A stretch of 64,000 nucleotides of DNA from Porphyridium purpureum (GCA_008690995.1 VRMN01000006.1:703501-767500), one strand, 5' to 3'. Numbered from the stretch's first letter, positions 1-10,445 are shown. The notes: generated from the sequence alone by a model not told the origin. Numbers and translations are program-made.

Positions 1-283
1 GGAGTTGGAATTGGCGCGCGCAGTGGGGTAGGATTGGCGCGTGAATGCGCAGAAGGGGCAAACGTGTGGGCCGGCAGTCCTCGAGCATGTGCTCGCGCAG
101 AGCGGCTGACGATCGCTAGTTTCTATACCTTGCACTCGCGCCTTCCGTCTGCAGGTGGTCGCGACCACGTCCCGCGTAGAAACGGCAACGCAGGCTGGGC
201 AATCTGGCCATTTGTTCTCTGCCCGGCGGCGGCAGCAGCTGTGGTCGTGCGGGGGCGTGACGCCTTTTCGCCGACAGGGAGCG

Positions 284-1672
284 ATGGGGCTGCGCGTTTC
301 GTCGTGGTGGCGTGGGAGAGGAATACGCGGTAGGAGGTTATGGAGCGATGAGGCCGCAGGCCGACCACAACCACCGGCGGCGCCCGCGTTTGATGCGCGT
401 GTGCCGTTCTTGTCCGACTACGTGTTTCGCTGGGGCGCCCCGCCGCGCTCCGTCATGTTGGTGTGGGGACGGATGGCGGCGACCAAGCACGCCGCGCTCT
501 TGCAGGGCGTTTTGGACAGTTTGCGGCGGGTGAAGAGGACGCATAGCGAGTCGCTCGATGTCTACACGTACGCTGCGTGGCGTCGAACAAAGCAAGAGGA
601 CGCGCTGGGTACGCCCGTGGGGACAGGTTTGCACGTGCCGCCGGAATTCACGGTGATCAGGCTGGCACTAGAGCAGGGCACGCCACGGGCAATCGTGGTG
701 CGCCCGGCCTTGTCGCCCGGAATCATGCCGCACCGCCATCATTCCACATCCCATGCGCCGCAGGAGCAATCACCAAAGCACCTGCACGGCAGGGAATGGC
801 CCGACGTGGACTTGTTGTGCGTCATTGGGGGCGACGGCCTCGTGGTGCATCTGTGCCGTGACGTGTATCGACACCGCCCGGTTCCAATGCTGCTCGCGTA
901 CGATTTGGGAGGCAATCTCGGCTTTTTGTCGCCATGGAGAGCCGAGGAATTTGAACAGCACCTGCAACGTATTCTGAGCACAAGCGAGACGCACAACATG
1001 AACGAGCGGCAGCGCTTGCTTTGTCGCGTGCTCAGGCGTGAGTCCTTTGTGCGAGGGCCCCCTGTGGACCATCCGCAGCACACAGAGTCAGTCGCCTCGA
1101 GCCAAGCGTCCAAGAGCGCGCATCAGCAGGACTCGCAGCCTGCTCGCGACACAGAAGACTGGTTCCTGGCGCTCAATGAGGTCGTTCTGGAACGCGGCCT
1201 CATGCCAAAAGTTGTGGAGATTGACGTGTACTGCAGCCAGCGTTACGTGACACGCATTCGTGCCGACGGAGTGGTCATTGCCTCTCCCACCGGTAGTTCG
1301 GCGTATTCTCTCGCCGCCGGAGGCTCACTGGTCCACCCGGGGGTTGCGTCGCTGCTTCTGACTCCCGTAAGTGCCCAGAGCCTCGCGTCGCGCCCCGCGC
1401 TTTTCCCTCAGTTCTGCTACCTCGATCTTATCCCCCGCGTTCATGCGGCCGACGAGGGCATGCACATGATGCTCCGCTCAGACGGCGCCACCGTGCGGCA
1501 CGTGCTTCCGAACGACGTGTTTCGTGTGCAACTCAGTGAATGGTCTGTGCATAGCTTCACACCGGGAGACTCGACAAGTGACTGGATCCGAGCAGTGGAC
1601 CGGAGTCTACGCTGGAATGCACGCCTCATCCAGAAGCCGCCCCTGTCTCCGACCTCCTCAAAGGGAAGGTAG
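284..1672 (+). CDS. NAD(H) kinase
   Basis: Phosphorylates NAD(H) to NADP(H) using ATP. Signature motifs are in the expected order: a GGDG-type motif (here GGDGL) near residue 185, then DLGGNLGFL, the NE motif in ALNEVVLERG, and the glycine-rich DGVVIASPTGSSAYS segment before the conserved C-terminal hydrophobic block. At 462 aa it is a normal length for a eukaryotic NAD kinase. I start at the first in-frame ATG; the frame is open upstream to about 155 but has no ATG there. The first 25 residues are rich in Arg, Trp and Ser with no acids, which suggests organelle targeting, though I cannot tell plastid from mitochondrion. A low-complexity insert of about 30 residues (His/Ser/Gln-rich, near 1065-1140) precedes the NE motif. 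The gene converges on the kinase gene that follows, with 180 bp between the stops. Family assignment is secure; the exact start is less so. Confidence 0.9.
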   Translation: MGLRVSSWWRGRGIRGRRLWSDEAAGRPQPPAAPAFDARVPFLSDYVFRWGAPPRSVMLVWGRMAATKHAALLQGVLDSLRRVKRTHSESLDVYTYAAWRRTKQEDALGTPVGTGLHVPPEFTVIRLALEQGTPRAIVVRPALSPGIMPHRHHSTSHAPQEQSPKHLHGREWPDVDLLCVIGGDGLVVHLCRDVYRHRPVPMLLAYDLGGNLGFLSPWRAEEFEQHLQRILSTSETHNMNERQRLLCRVLRRESFVRGPPVDHPQHTESVASSQASKSAHQQDSQPARDTEDWFLALNEVVLERGLMPKVVEIDVYCSQRYVTRIRADGVVIASPTGSSAYSLAAGGSLVHPGVASLLLTPVSAQSLASRPALFPQFCYLDLIPRVHAADEGMHMMLRSDGATVRHVLPNDVFRVQLSEWSVHSFTPGDSTSDWIRAVDRSLRWNARLIQKPPLSPTSSKGR

Positions 1673-1852
1673 CGATCTTGGCGCTCTTTCGTAGTGTCAG
1701 TGAATGCACTTTATGGGTTGGTTAGCGGGGCCTCTGTTTCTTTTCATTTCCTAATATTAACAATATTCAATAACCCTCCTCCGGATTGTCGTTTTGCTGC
1801 AGGAGCTCGCTCGTGCTCCTCTCGCCAGCGTGCCCGTTCGAGCGTGCACAAA

Positions 1853-4800
1853 TCAAGATAACAAGTGTTTACGCCTGGTCACCCAAGGATGATTCCATGT
1901 ATCTGCCAAAGAGATGCGAAGAAACCCGTTCTTCTCGAGCATCTGCCTGAGCAGCGACTTGGCGTCCTGCGACACATTCCGCGTGTCGGGGAACTCGAGT
2001 TCGTCGCAGCAGATGGCGCGAAACATTTCAGTGACGGACGAGCCGCCGCGGAATGGCACGCGGCCATAGAGCATGTAGTACAACGTTGCACCCAAAGACC
2101 ATATGTCGACGCAGTACGGGATGTCCGGCGACGACGTGGGCGCATCCGTGGACGCGCACATTTCTGGAGGCATGAATGCCGGCGTACCGCCGACGCCGCG
2201 ACTCGACGCGTTGCCGCCCGAGTCCGATGTCATACGTGGAGATAACATGCTTGCCTTGGGCGCCACCGTGAGAGGCACCCCGAGCTCATTCAGCGGGTCG
2301 CCCGCAAGGAACTCCAAATTTGCCGCCGCACCGGCGGAGCCAGCGCCCGGCGCATCCTGTGCTTGAAAGCAGAACGACGACCCCAAATCGGAAATTTTGA
2401 TGCGCCCATCTGCCTTCTTGAGAACGTTTGACGGCTTCAGATCACGATGTACAACACGGTTGTCGTGCAGAAATTCAACGCCGCGCAGCATGTCAATAAA
2501 GATAGGGAAAGCGTCTGCCTCAGATAAGGGCTCGGCACCTTCGAGCTTGTGAGCATCATCCATCAGTAAACCACCCTCCATGTAATCCAAAACCATAAAG
2601 AGAGAATCGCGTTTCGGGTCGTCGAACACGTCGACCAGCCCAACAAGGTTCGGATGGTGGTCCAGAACTTTCATGATCTGGATCTCGCGGTTTTCTGCCA
2701 AAAGAGACGTGAAGTTTTCCGTCTGCTTCTTCGCGAACAAGCCCGCGCGCTTCTGCTTTCTCAGCACGGTCTTTGACAGCGTCTTGACTGCGAAAAAGCA
2801 CTCTTGCTGGATGCCTAGCGCCAGACGCACCTCACCGAATGAGCCGCGCCCAATCGTGCGCAGCAAGACGTACTCACGTCCAGACGCGGCGTCGCCAATC
2901 ACGGGCCACTCCCAAATGCTTTTTCGATCGAAAGTATCCACATAAGCATTGTAAGGTTTGCCACCTGGTATGGGCGGTGCGGCTTTTGCCTTTTGCCGGT
3001 ACAACTTGGCGCTTGGTGAAACCAACGCACACAGGCCCATCAGCCACATTTCAGCCGCTTCACGGGATGAAAAAGTCAGGTTCACCGCCGAACAATACGT
3101 TCCCGAAGATGCTGTCGCGGTGGCTGTACCATGCAGACCGCTGTGCGCACTCGAGGCGCCACGAGCGACGGATCCAAAACTGCCATAGGAGGAGCTTCCA
3201 AAGCGCGGACTCAGACTGCTGAGTGTCGACTGCACACGCACATTTATGCTCGTTTCGAGCGGGAGCCGTGTGCTGAACTCTAGCTGCAACTCGGTGCCAT
3301 TTGTTCTGATCTTCATCACTTTGGTCAGAGGGATGGGGGAACACAGCATCTCGAGACGTCGACTACCGCGCGCAATACAAAGAAGCTCGAGCGTGTCGTC
3401 CAAGTATAGATATGCAGACTCTACTCTCATTGGAACCACGGATGGCGACGACTGATCGACCGGTGACAGGACGCCGCTGCTGCCACCGCCGCCGTTAAAC
3501 TGGTCAGAAGTAGTATTACTACCGCTGCTTATGGTGTGCGGCGCATGCGCATTGCTCAAAGAGCGCCTGCGCCCTAGAAGGCCGGTGGCAAACTGCGTGG
3601 CGGCGGCTGCAGCCGCGCCAGCTATCGCTGAGCCCGTTCCCGCACGCTTACTGCTAGGATCGGAGCTGCGAACAAAAGCCGGCACCACATCCACCGGACG
3701 CAGCATGTACAGCACGCAGTCAAGACTGGACGTAAACGGTAGGAGCGCCGGAGGCGGTAGCGTGCAGACCTTACGCAGCGCAAGTCGATCGGCCTCTGGA
3801 ATCTGAAGCACTTTCGAATCCCAGCGACGAAATCGTCTCGTGCGCCCGCTTGGTGAGCCGATCGAGTCTAGAAGCTGCTGTTGGTCTCCCGCCGCTGCGT
3901 CGAGGAGGTTCGTAGAAAGCAGTTCGGTATCCGCCGAGTCGTGGATGTCGGACAGGTCGCTCAAACGGTCCAGACTTACATTCGGAATAATGCTCCGGCT
4001 CTCCGTGTGGCTCTTTTCTGTATTACTTCGATCACTTGTCCGGTCTGTCCGAGTCCGCTCTCCAGGAGCCGGCTTCTGATGTGAGCTCGAGCTGTGGCTA
4101 GTTCGTAAGCCCTTTGGATTGTAAAATGATTTGGACGCGTTTCCGTCGCGTTGCGCACCAAGCGTCTTCCGAGGCCCATTCTCGTGGCGCGCGCTGCTGA
4201 CCTTCGGGGCTGCGGCCGCATCAGAACTGTTTTCATCGCCTTCGGTATCGATCTTCCGGTCCGGAATGAAAACAAAAAGCTTGCTGCTTTTCTTCCTGCT
4301 TAACTTTTCAGGCCGGGTTCCTCCACCACCCAAGCCGGGGTTTTCCGACAAATCTCCCGCAGGAGTACTTGTACCCTTGCTCGGGCTCAACGAAGTAGTC
4401 GTTCCGCCGCCAGTATTCACACCTGTCGCATTGCCGGGTAAAGAGCCCCTTTTGCCGTCACTGATCTCAACCATGCTTGCTCTGGCTTTGCGCGGCGAGC
4501 TGGATTCATGATCTCCGAATGCGGTCGAGGTATGCACTTCTTCGCTTATTCCCTTGGGACGAATGGGCCCACGCTTTCCTCCGTTCTGAAAGCCCAGAAA
4601 TGAGCCTGTCCGGCTGCCGAGCCCGCCTTTCGATGCATCTAACTTGCGGTCCGCGTTTCCTGTGCCCGGGAGAAGGGTGTCGGCGCTCGCATTCCCGGGC
4701 ACTCCGATGATCCTGGCCGGTGAGCTCTCGCTCTTTGCGCGCGAGCGGTGCGCAAGGTTTGCCGCACTGGATAATGATTCAAGGGTGTCCATGGTGTCTC

Positions 4801-5191
4801 GTGGCGCGGCGCTGTCACCTCCTAGCTGCATTGCGCTGAGCGGTGCGGTCAGCTCAAGCTCGCGTGCATACATAATATCTAATCGCTTTCGGGAATCACC
4901 AATGGGATGTTTTGGCGCAATCTTGAGGCGATGCGCGGCGCCTGCGTCCGGTCTAACTGCCTGCGCATCCGCGCTCGCCACCTTTGCAACCGAAGTAGCA
5001 GCAGCAGTAGTAGAACTACCACCACTTCCACTACTGCTGCCCGGTACGTCTGCACTGTGCTGCGTCACGGTCTCCATGGACGCCGAACGAGCCGCAGGCG
5101 CCGGCGCCGCCGCTCTTATTGCGTGCTCTTCGTGCGCGTGATGCGCGCTCACGTGCGCCGCGTTCCCGCTTCCACTTGCAGAGCCGCGCAT
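1853..5191 (-). CDS. CaMKK-like Ser/Thr protein kinase with PH-like domain
   Basis: A 1112-aa kinase. Residues 1 to about 480 are low-complexity (Ser, Ala, Gly) and probably disordered. A PH-like beta domain follows at about 570-740, interrupted by a Ser/Gly insert. The kinase domain fills about 770-1108: glycine loop GRGSFGEV near 780, AVK lysine, HRDLKPSN near 914, GTPAFMPPE near 1001, and a C-terminal HPWV. The spacing and the segment REIQIMKVLDHHPNLVGL resemble CaM-kinase kinases and the upstream activators of SnRK1/AMPK, so it may sit at the top of an energy-sensing cascade (inference). The magnesium-binding DFG is DLG here, a change seen in some active kinases. An insert of about 45 residues separates DLG from the APE-like motif. 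The ATG is the first in frame, and a CT-rich tract lies just upstream. Confidence 0.87.
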   Translation of the reverse strand: MRGSASGSGNAAHVSAHHAHEEHAIRAAAPAPAARSASMETVTQHSADVPGSSSGSGGSSTTAAATSVAKVASADAQAVRPDAGAAHRLKIAPKHPIGDSRKRLDIMYARELELTAPLSAMQLGGDSAAPRDTMDTLESLSSAANLAHRSRAKSESSPARIIGVPGNASADTLLPGTGNADRKLDASKGGLGSRTGSFLGFQNGGKRGPIRPKGISEEVHTSTAFGDHESSSPRKARASMVEISDGKRGSLPGNATGVNTGGGTTTSLSPSKGTSTPAGDLSENPGLGGGGTRPEKLSRKKSSKLFVFIPDRKIDTEGDENSSDAAAAPKVSSARHENGPRKTLGAQRDGNASKSFYNPKGLRTSHSSSSHQKPAPGERTRTDRTSDRSNTEKSHTESRSIIPNVSLDRLSDLSDIHDSADTELLSTNLLDAAAGDQQQLLDSIGSPSGRTRRFRRWDSKVLQIPEADRLALRKVCTLPPPALLPFTSSLDCVLYMLRPVDVVPAFVRSSDPSSKRAGTGSAIAGAAAAAATQFATGLLGRRRSLSNAHAPHTISSGSNTTSDQFNGGGGSSGVLSPVDQSSPSVVPMRVESAYLYLDDTLELLCIARGSRRLEMLCSPIPLTKVMKIRTNGTELQLEFSTRLPLETSINVRVQSTLSSLSPRFGSSSYGSFGSVARGASSAHSGLHGTATATASSGTYCSAVNLTFSSREAAEMWLMGLCALVSPSAKLYRQKAKAAPPIPGGKPYNAYVDTFDRKSIWEWPVIGDAASGREYVLLRTIGRGSFGEVRLALGIQQECFFAVKTLSKTVLRKQKRAGLFAKKQTENFTSLLAENREIQIMKVLDHHPNLVGLVDVFDDPKRDSLFMVLDYMEGGLLMDDAHKLEGAEPLSEADAFPIFIDMLRGVEFLHDNRVVHRDLKPSNVLKKADGRIKISDLGSSFCFQAQDAPGAGSAGAAANLEFLAGDPLNELGVPLTVAPKASMLSPRMTSDSGGNASSRGVGGTPAFMPPEMCASTDAPTSSPDIPYCVDIWSLGATLYYMLYGRVPFRGGSSVTEMFRAICCDELEFPDTRNVSQDAKSLLRQMLEKNGFLRISLADTWNHPWVTRRKHLLS

Positions 5192-5673
5192 CGTGCGCCG
5201 ACGACGCTCTCATACACCGTGTCCCCCTCTAGTCTATTCCCCACTATCACCCAACACAACCTCTCTCTCTCCCGCTCTCTTTCTCTGCTTGCTTCATTCG
5301 TCTCACGCACACACACACACACGCACCAACAACACGCCAATCACTTTTTCTAACATTGAAGATTAAAATATACAGTTAAACAACTCATTAATCATAAGCA
5401 TCTAATAAAACGTGACGCTTTCATAGAAAATAGGTACAGTCCACTTCATGTACCTTCGTCGAACTGAATCAAAAAAATAATAATAAAATACAAGAATGTA
5501 AATAATTTAAGCAATTGGAATTATTAAAATAACGAAATAATTAAGAAGTCAAAGTGAAAAAAATGGAGGGAGCGCGAAAAAATCTGGCGAGGTTGACGAA
5601 GAGGTGAAGAGAGAGGGAAGAAGAGGAACTGGGTGTGTGTTTGGGTTGTGTGTTGGGGGTGTGGAGACAGGCG
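5192..5673. other. Intergenic region between divergent genes, with CA repeat and CT-rich tract
   Basis: A 482-bp gap between the start of the minus-strand kinase and the small plus-strand gene. It holds a CT-rich tract (about 5260-5292, GA-rich on the kinase's strand), a CA dinucleotide run at 5308-5322, a GGTACAGT motif at 5433-5440, and an AT-rich stretch (5465-5545) unlike the GC-rich genes. No gene seen. Confidence 0.6.
5433..5440 (+). promoter_or_regulatory. GGTACAGT motif
   Basis: One copy of an octamer that recurs in intergenic DNA of this window. It points toward the small gene starting at 5674, 234 bp downstream. A second TGTACC-type half site follows at about 5450. Its function is inferred only from recurrence and orientation. 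Confidence 0.4.
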
Positions 5674-5958
5674 ATGTCGGAGGCGATTGAGGATGCCGAG
5701 CTCCTGAGTGAGTTTATGGAAAGTGCGGAAAATGGGGCAGCGGCGGCGGACGCAGAGCAGCGCCGGGCGAACGCGCGCGGCGCGCCGCCCACGTTGGGCA
5801 ATGACGACAGGAAGGACGAGTTTCCGGACGCGTGGAAAGTCGGGCTCGGGCTGTTAGGTATGGCCGCGTGTTTCGTGCTGTTTATGCTCCTGCCAGACGG
5901 CCATGAGCCCCGTGATGTAGAGGTCGCGGGAAAGAGCGAAGAGGAAAAGAAGAAATAG
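5674..5958 (+). CDS. Small single-pass membrane protein, unrecognised
   Basis: A 94-aa protein starting at the first ATG (MSEAIEDAELLSEFM). The N-terminal 50 residues are acidic and Ala-rich. One strongly hydrophobic segment at about 56-75 (VGLGLLGMAACFVLFMLL) is followed by a short charged tail ending in EEEKKK. The C-terminal position of the only membrane span suggests a tail-anchored or single-pass protein. I do not recognise the family. It is convergent with the next gene, whose stop lies 130 bp away. Confidence 0.55.
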   Translation: MSEAIEDAELLSEFMESAENGAAAADAEQRRANARGAPPTLGNDDRKDEFPDAWKVGLGLLGMAACFVLFMLLPDGHEPRDVEVAGKSEEEKKK

Positions 5959-6087
5959 GGCGCGTTGGTTGGCAAAGCGGCAACGGGCGAGTTGAGAGCG
6001 AGGATACGGCAGTACATGACGATATAAACTTTAGTTCGCAGATGCGTCTTTGACGCATTTTTTTCCCTGAAATGGTCGACGGGTAGT

Positions 6088-7979
6088 TCACACGATTCGC
6101 AGTCCAAGTGCCACTCTGACAGTCCATTCCGAATCCCAAGCAAAAGTTTCGCGGCACCGAAAGAGCGACATCCCGCCCGACTCGCCAACAGCTCTGTCCT
6201 CACTGTACATGATGAAGCAGATAGCAACGGTGCCGCACACCATCTCGGCCTCTGCGCTGGCTCGAAGGGGGATTGAGTCGACAACTGGCTTTGATATCTG
6301 CCTCAATGTCTCGCATGCCAAATGCCGAGCGGAAGTGGGACACACTATTCTGATCGATTCAATCGGCATTGAGAAACAGTTCTCAATTGGATCCTCGGCC
6401 GAAGCTGATGTAGTCAAGTTCTGGAGCACAACCACATCGCGAATACGCAGTCACAAAGGACAGTACCTTTTGATGTCCAACCACACACTCAAACACAGAA
6501 TCTTTGTTTAAGCGCCCCACAGACTGTGCCAGATCCAATGCGAGGCGCGGGTTCCATACGCGGAAGCGGGTCTGAGACCACGGCAGTATCGGGGCTCGTG
6601 CTTCTAATCGCACGCAAACACCGCTGCCGCCGTACAGTACAAGGCTTGTAGGACGGCTTTGCAGCGGTTCAAGCCGGACTGTGCAAGCACAATTACCCAG
6701 CCGACATGGAGAAGCGCTCGTCTTGCAATGTACGCTAACCTGGCAGTTTTGTGGATTCATAGACGCCGCGCTTCGGTTCCTTCTCTTCATCACTATCCGC
6801 ATCAAACTCGATTTCCTCGCGAGTTCGCTTCTTCTTTGACGTGGACACTTGCTCCATTGGTCTCTCAGCCTGAGCTTGAGCCTGAGCCTGAGCCTGAGCC
6901 TTCGATGGTGTTCTTACCACGGCCGCAAGCGAGAAGGACGCACCCCCTGGGGATGCGCGTTTCTGCAGTCGGCTGGGTCCAACTGCCACACCGCCTGCGG
7001 GCGCATTTTTCTTTGGCGTGATCGTGCTCGGCCCACCCGCTGTGCCACTTGCGGACACAGATTTTTGCGGTGAGTTCGCGCTCGGTCTACCCACCCAGCT
7101 GTTGGCAGATGCAGATTTCTTTGGTGTACTGACCGGACTCCTTGCGTGCGCGAGTGTCTTAGGATGAACGTCTTGCCTTCCAGTCGATGCCGTGCGCAAA
7201 AGAGGGACTGTTGTGTCCTCGATCTCCTTCTGCTTTTCTTTCGCCGCTTGCTTACTTTGATTCGGAGGCCTTCCGATGCGCCTTTTCTCCATTTCGGTGC
7301 CGGCAATCGAAGCAAAAGTCTTCTTCGGCATCTTGTCCTGCACTTCTTGGCGCATTTTCTCGTATAGAGAGAACTCTTTGTACTGCCACATGTCGGACTT
7401 GCTAAGCACTTGTCCATCCGCTTTACAAAAAGGTACGTTTGCCTGCGTCGAATACAAGCCACCGTGTTCGTTCCCATCCAGCAGGTCCCACGCATTGAAA
7501 ATGTAGCCCTCATCTGCCTGAATCCTGTCCAGGACATCTCGCCTCGCGGGAGACTCTGCAAGAGGAGCACGCGCGCTCCACTCCTCGCTGATATATGCAG
7601 CATCTGAGTCCGGGTACTGGATAGACTCATCGCACGCCTCGAGTACATGTCGCAACCTCGGGTCGATTCGCCACTTGTCGTCCTCGTCTGAGCTCAATTT
7701 CTCGCGCACAGCATGGACACACTTGGCCCAATTGTACGCGTAGCATGTCACGACGGAGCAATCCCTACCACCATCGCACCGTCCCTCCGGGCCGTGTCCC
7801 GAGCACGGCTCAATCGCAACCGCGCCGAGCGCACGCGTCTGCGCAACGCCTACCAGCGTGCCGTCCCGCAGCATCCGGAATGCCAGCTCGCGCTCGCGCG
7901 CTGTGAGGTCGTGCATGCCCCATGGCGTGATCAATTTCTTCTTCAGCGCATCCTCCGCACTCGCATCGCGACCAGCCAT
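6088..7979 (-). CDS. Spliced gene, AT-hook-like nuclear protein candidate (two short introns)
   Basis: Exon 1 (6740-7979) alone would end after ...STKLPG, but that stop arises by reading into a GTTAGC donor. Removing 6679-6739 (61 bp, GT...CACAG) and 6421-6466 (46 bp, GTACTG...CTCCAG) joins exons of 1240, 212 and 333 nt into one 594-codon frame. The join changes frame at each junction, and both downstream frames are open, which supports the model. The N-terminal half has a Cys-rich patch near residues 65-90 (CSGHG..GRCDGGRDC). The middle has a basic KRRIGRPPN segment resembling an AT-hook and a QA dipeptide run. The C-terminal 180 residues are globular and contain VLYGGSGVCVRLEA. I do not recognise the family; DNA binding is a guess from the AT-hook. 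The ATG at 7979 is 84 bp from the divergent SMPD4-like gene. Confidence 0.6.
6868..6902. repeat. GCCTGA hexamer repeat in coding sequence
   Basis: About five tandem copies of GCCTGA, one slightly changed, encoding the Gln-Ala dipeptide run near the end of exon 1 of the minus-strand spliced gene. Confidence 0.8.
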
Positions 7980-8063
7980 CTGCGCGGTCGTTGAAGGACA
8001 CAAGCCCCATCGCTACTCGCGTTTCTTCGTAGTGCTCGGCAAAGAAGTCTCGAAACAGCGACC

Positions 8064-10385
8064 ATGCTTGAGGAGGACGAAATCGAAGGCGGGGCGGGGG
8101 ACATAGCGTTGGAGGCCGTGGCAAATAGCGCGTTACTGCCGCGGGATTATGCCACGCGACGCCTGAATCGATACTTTTGCGAGCTGCATGCGCGCGCGAG
8201 CGGCGGCGGCGGTTTCGGCGCGCGGCCCGCCCGGCACCACGCCTCGGATGGAGAAACGGTGGACGCGCCGCAGCCGCCGCCAGATCACGCCGAAATGGCG
8301 CGCGCCGCTGCGCTGGTACGGGCGACTTGTAGTAATGCGTTCGGTGTGTCGCCGTCTGCGCGCAAGTTGAACGGCGCGGCTGCCGGCGCCTGGATTTGGG
8401 ACGCCACAAAGCCCGGCGCGAGCAAGGCAAGAGAGGCACTCATGAACCTGCTGATTCCTAGTGGCGGACTGCATCTTGTGTGCCGTGTCATGCCGCAAGA
8501 TGTGTCAGTTGCGCTGGAGCTAGATATTCTGCCACCGCTTCTCAAGCGCGAAATACTCGTCGCGGCGGCACATGGAGAAAGGGCCAAACAAATGCCATTT
8601 GCTGATGCAGGAGACATGAACCAAAGAGACCAACATCAGTATCAGATGCTTTTGGTGCCATTTTTGGCCTGTAGGCTAGTCTCGGCCGCGCAGGGGCTTC
8701 GGGCTCGGTCTGTGCTCAACGTTTCGCCCTACGAATACTTTCTGATATGTTTTTTGTGTTGCCCGCTCTTTCACGTGTCCACCTCGGACGCGCTGCCGAA
8801 TGTGTCCTGGAGCCATGGCATGGACGACTCAATGGAGAATCTCTCGTCCGTCTTGTTTTCGCAGCGCGCCATGTACTGCTACGTTCTCAACAAGTTCCTT
8901 GTTTATTTTTTCCCCAATGTGGAAACCGACGCTGATGACACTCCCAACGAAGGCAACATCCGTTCACCGGCAACGTCAGCTGCACAGGAAGAGGCCCCGA
9001 TGGCTGCTTTGCTTGTGCAGGGGATACACGATTTTTGGCTGCGCTCGACCGTGCGCGAGGACGGCGCGACGTTCCACATTCCGACGTGGACGGTGGTGGA
9101 TGCAATCATCACAGTGCAGCTGCACATTCAGCCGCGCGTTGTTTCTGAGGCGCTTTATGCTTCGAGCATGACGTTGTTGAACCAAAACAATCTGGCACTT
9201 CGCACGGAACTCCAGCCGCACATTGCGGCGTTTGTGCTGCGCTGCGCGAGCCAGTGGCCCGGCCTGGATGCCGCGGGGGTCTTTGGCGCCATTTTGTTAC
9301 TCGCCGCACTCGTGTTGAGTCCATGGAAGTTTGACCATCCTGCGCAAGTGGCGCAGCTTGTACTACCCAAACGCAAGTCGATACCGTACTACGCGGTGCC
9401 AGAGGGCAGCGTTGCGCATGTTCTGAGACCTTGGTGGAAGTTTTGGATGCGGCGCATTGACGATGCGCACGGATGGGAACCGTACATTGGCAGCTGTGCA
9501 GAGCTGTGCGCGACGCTTCCTGTCTTGCTTATTCAACGTGCGAGTCAGCTGCAACTTGGCCTTCTGTACGATGACTACAATGCCGAGCACTCACAGCGCT
9601 TCAAGGAACAAGCAGAGTGCTGCGCACGTGGACTCACATTGCTCTGTGCTGGGCTGAGGAGCGACATTCTAAACGAGGCAGTGACCACCGTGCGTTCGCT
9701 GCGGCAGCAAAGACAGGAGGCCGCGGGGGCAGGAGGGGCAGCTGCCGCGGCGGCAGAAGACGATGCCATGGTTGAGTCTGAGCGCGCGGTGAAAGAGTTG
9801 GCGCGACAGTTGGAAGAGGCTTATATCAAGTGTTGGGCAAGGCGGCTTCTTTACGCAACGCTGGGAGTGGGATCAGTTCCCGTACCATGGCCTGATCTTG
9901 CCGCAGTGTGCCGGCTGCTCAACATCCAAAAGATGCAGCAAATCTACAGTCCCACGGTAGGTGTGGCTCAACTTCGCGCTGTACTCGCGTTGCTTCAGCG
10001 CATCCAGTGGTCAGTACCACGGCGTCGCGGTGAGCGTCGCCGTGACGCGCGTCAAGGGCGGGTACGGTTGTACGAGCAATTGGTGCTGGCCGAGGAGGCG
10101 GATCATGCAGACCTCGAGCTGCGCCGCCGCCAGTTGCGTGATGGTGAGCGGCTTTGTACAAACTTGGACGCCGAGTTTGACGGCGACGTGTGGGACGTTC
10201 CGCTCTGCGACTATGAGAATCGATTCTTATTCATCTTAATGTACAAGCTGCACTTGTTCTTGCAGCGCAGGTTCCAGGTGTCTCTACCTGCCCTTAGACT
10301 CTTAGCTTCATATCTTGCTGTGTTTGGCGCGGTGTTTGTGGCTCTCTGCGCATACTCGTTTTCGCGATACATAAAGTTAGCGTGA
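8064..10385 (+). CDS. SMPD4-like protein (neutral sphingomyelinase 3 family)
   Basis: A 773-aa protein resembling the SMPD4 family, which in animals localises to ER and nuclear envelope and is linked to sphingomyelin turnover and nuclear pore function. Evidence: the segment NVSPYEYFLICFLCCPLF near residue 219 matches the family's conserved SPFEYY-like block, followed by YVLNKFLVYFFP. The central helical region is typical, and a single C-terminal membrane segment lies at about 741-768, as in SMPD4. An Ala-rich insert sits near residues 555-570. It starts 84 bp from the divergent minus-strand gene, so they probably share a promoter. The catalytic residues of the family are not settled, so enzymatic activity cannot be judged. 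Family call is probable, not certain. Confidence 0.6.
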   Translation: MLEEDEIEGGAGDIALEAVANSALLPRDYATRRLNRYFCELHARASGGGGFGARPARHHASDGETVDAPQPPPDHAEMARAAALVRATCSNAFGVSPSARKLNGAAAGAWIWDATKPGASKAREALMNLLIPSGGLHLVCRVMPQDVSVALELDILPPLLKREILVAAAHGERAKQMPFADAGDMNQRDQHQYQMLLVPFLACRLVSAAQGLRARSVLNVSPYEYFLICFLCCPLFHVSTSDALPNVSWSHGMDDSMENLSSVLFSQRAMYCYVLNKFLVYFFPNVETDADDTPNEGNIRSPATSAAQEEAPMAALLVQGIHDFWLRSTVREDGATFHIPTWTVVDAIITVQLHIQPRVVSEALYASSMTLLNQNNLALRTELQPHIAAFVLRCASQWPGLDAAGVFGAILLLAALVLSPWKFDHPAQVAQLVLPKRKSIPYYAVPEGSVAHVLRPWWKFWMRRIDDAHGWEPYIGSCAELCATLPVLLIQRASQLQLGLLYDDYNAEHSQRFKEQAECCARGLTLLCAGLRSDILNEAVTTVRSLRQQRQEAAGAGGAAAAAAEDDAMVESERAVKELARQLEEAYIKCWARRLLYATLGVGSVPVPWPDLAAVCRLLNIQKMQQIYSPTVGVAQLRAVLALLQRIQWSVPRRRGERRRDARQGRVRLYEQLVLAEEADHADLELRRRQLRDGERLCTNLDAEFDGDVWDVPLCDYENRFLFILMYKLHLFLQRRFQVSLPALRLLASYLAVFGAVFVALCAYSFSRYIKLA

Positions 10386-10445
10386 AAAAGAGTAAACATG
10401 CATTAAAGTCTACCAAAAAAATAAACAATAATAAACGAGCTCCCA

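Noticed and set aside
155-283. Upstream extension of NAD kinase from a GTG codon
   Set aside because: Eukaryotic initiation is expected at ATG; the first in-frame ATG is at 284. The same reasoning trimmed several other genes.
5541-6284. 247-codon minus-strand frame
   Set aside because: Antisense of the small membrane-protein gene and of its 3' flank; Ser-rich shadow composition.
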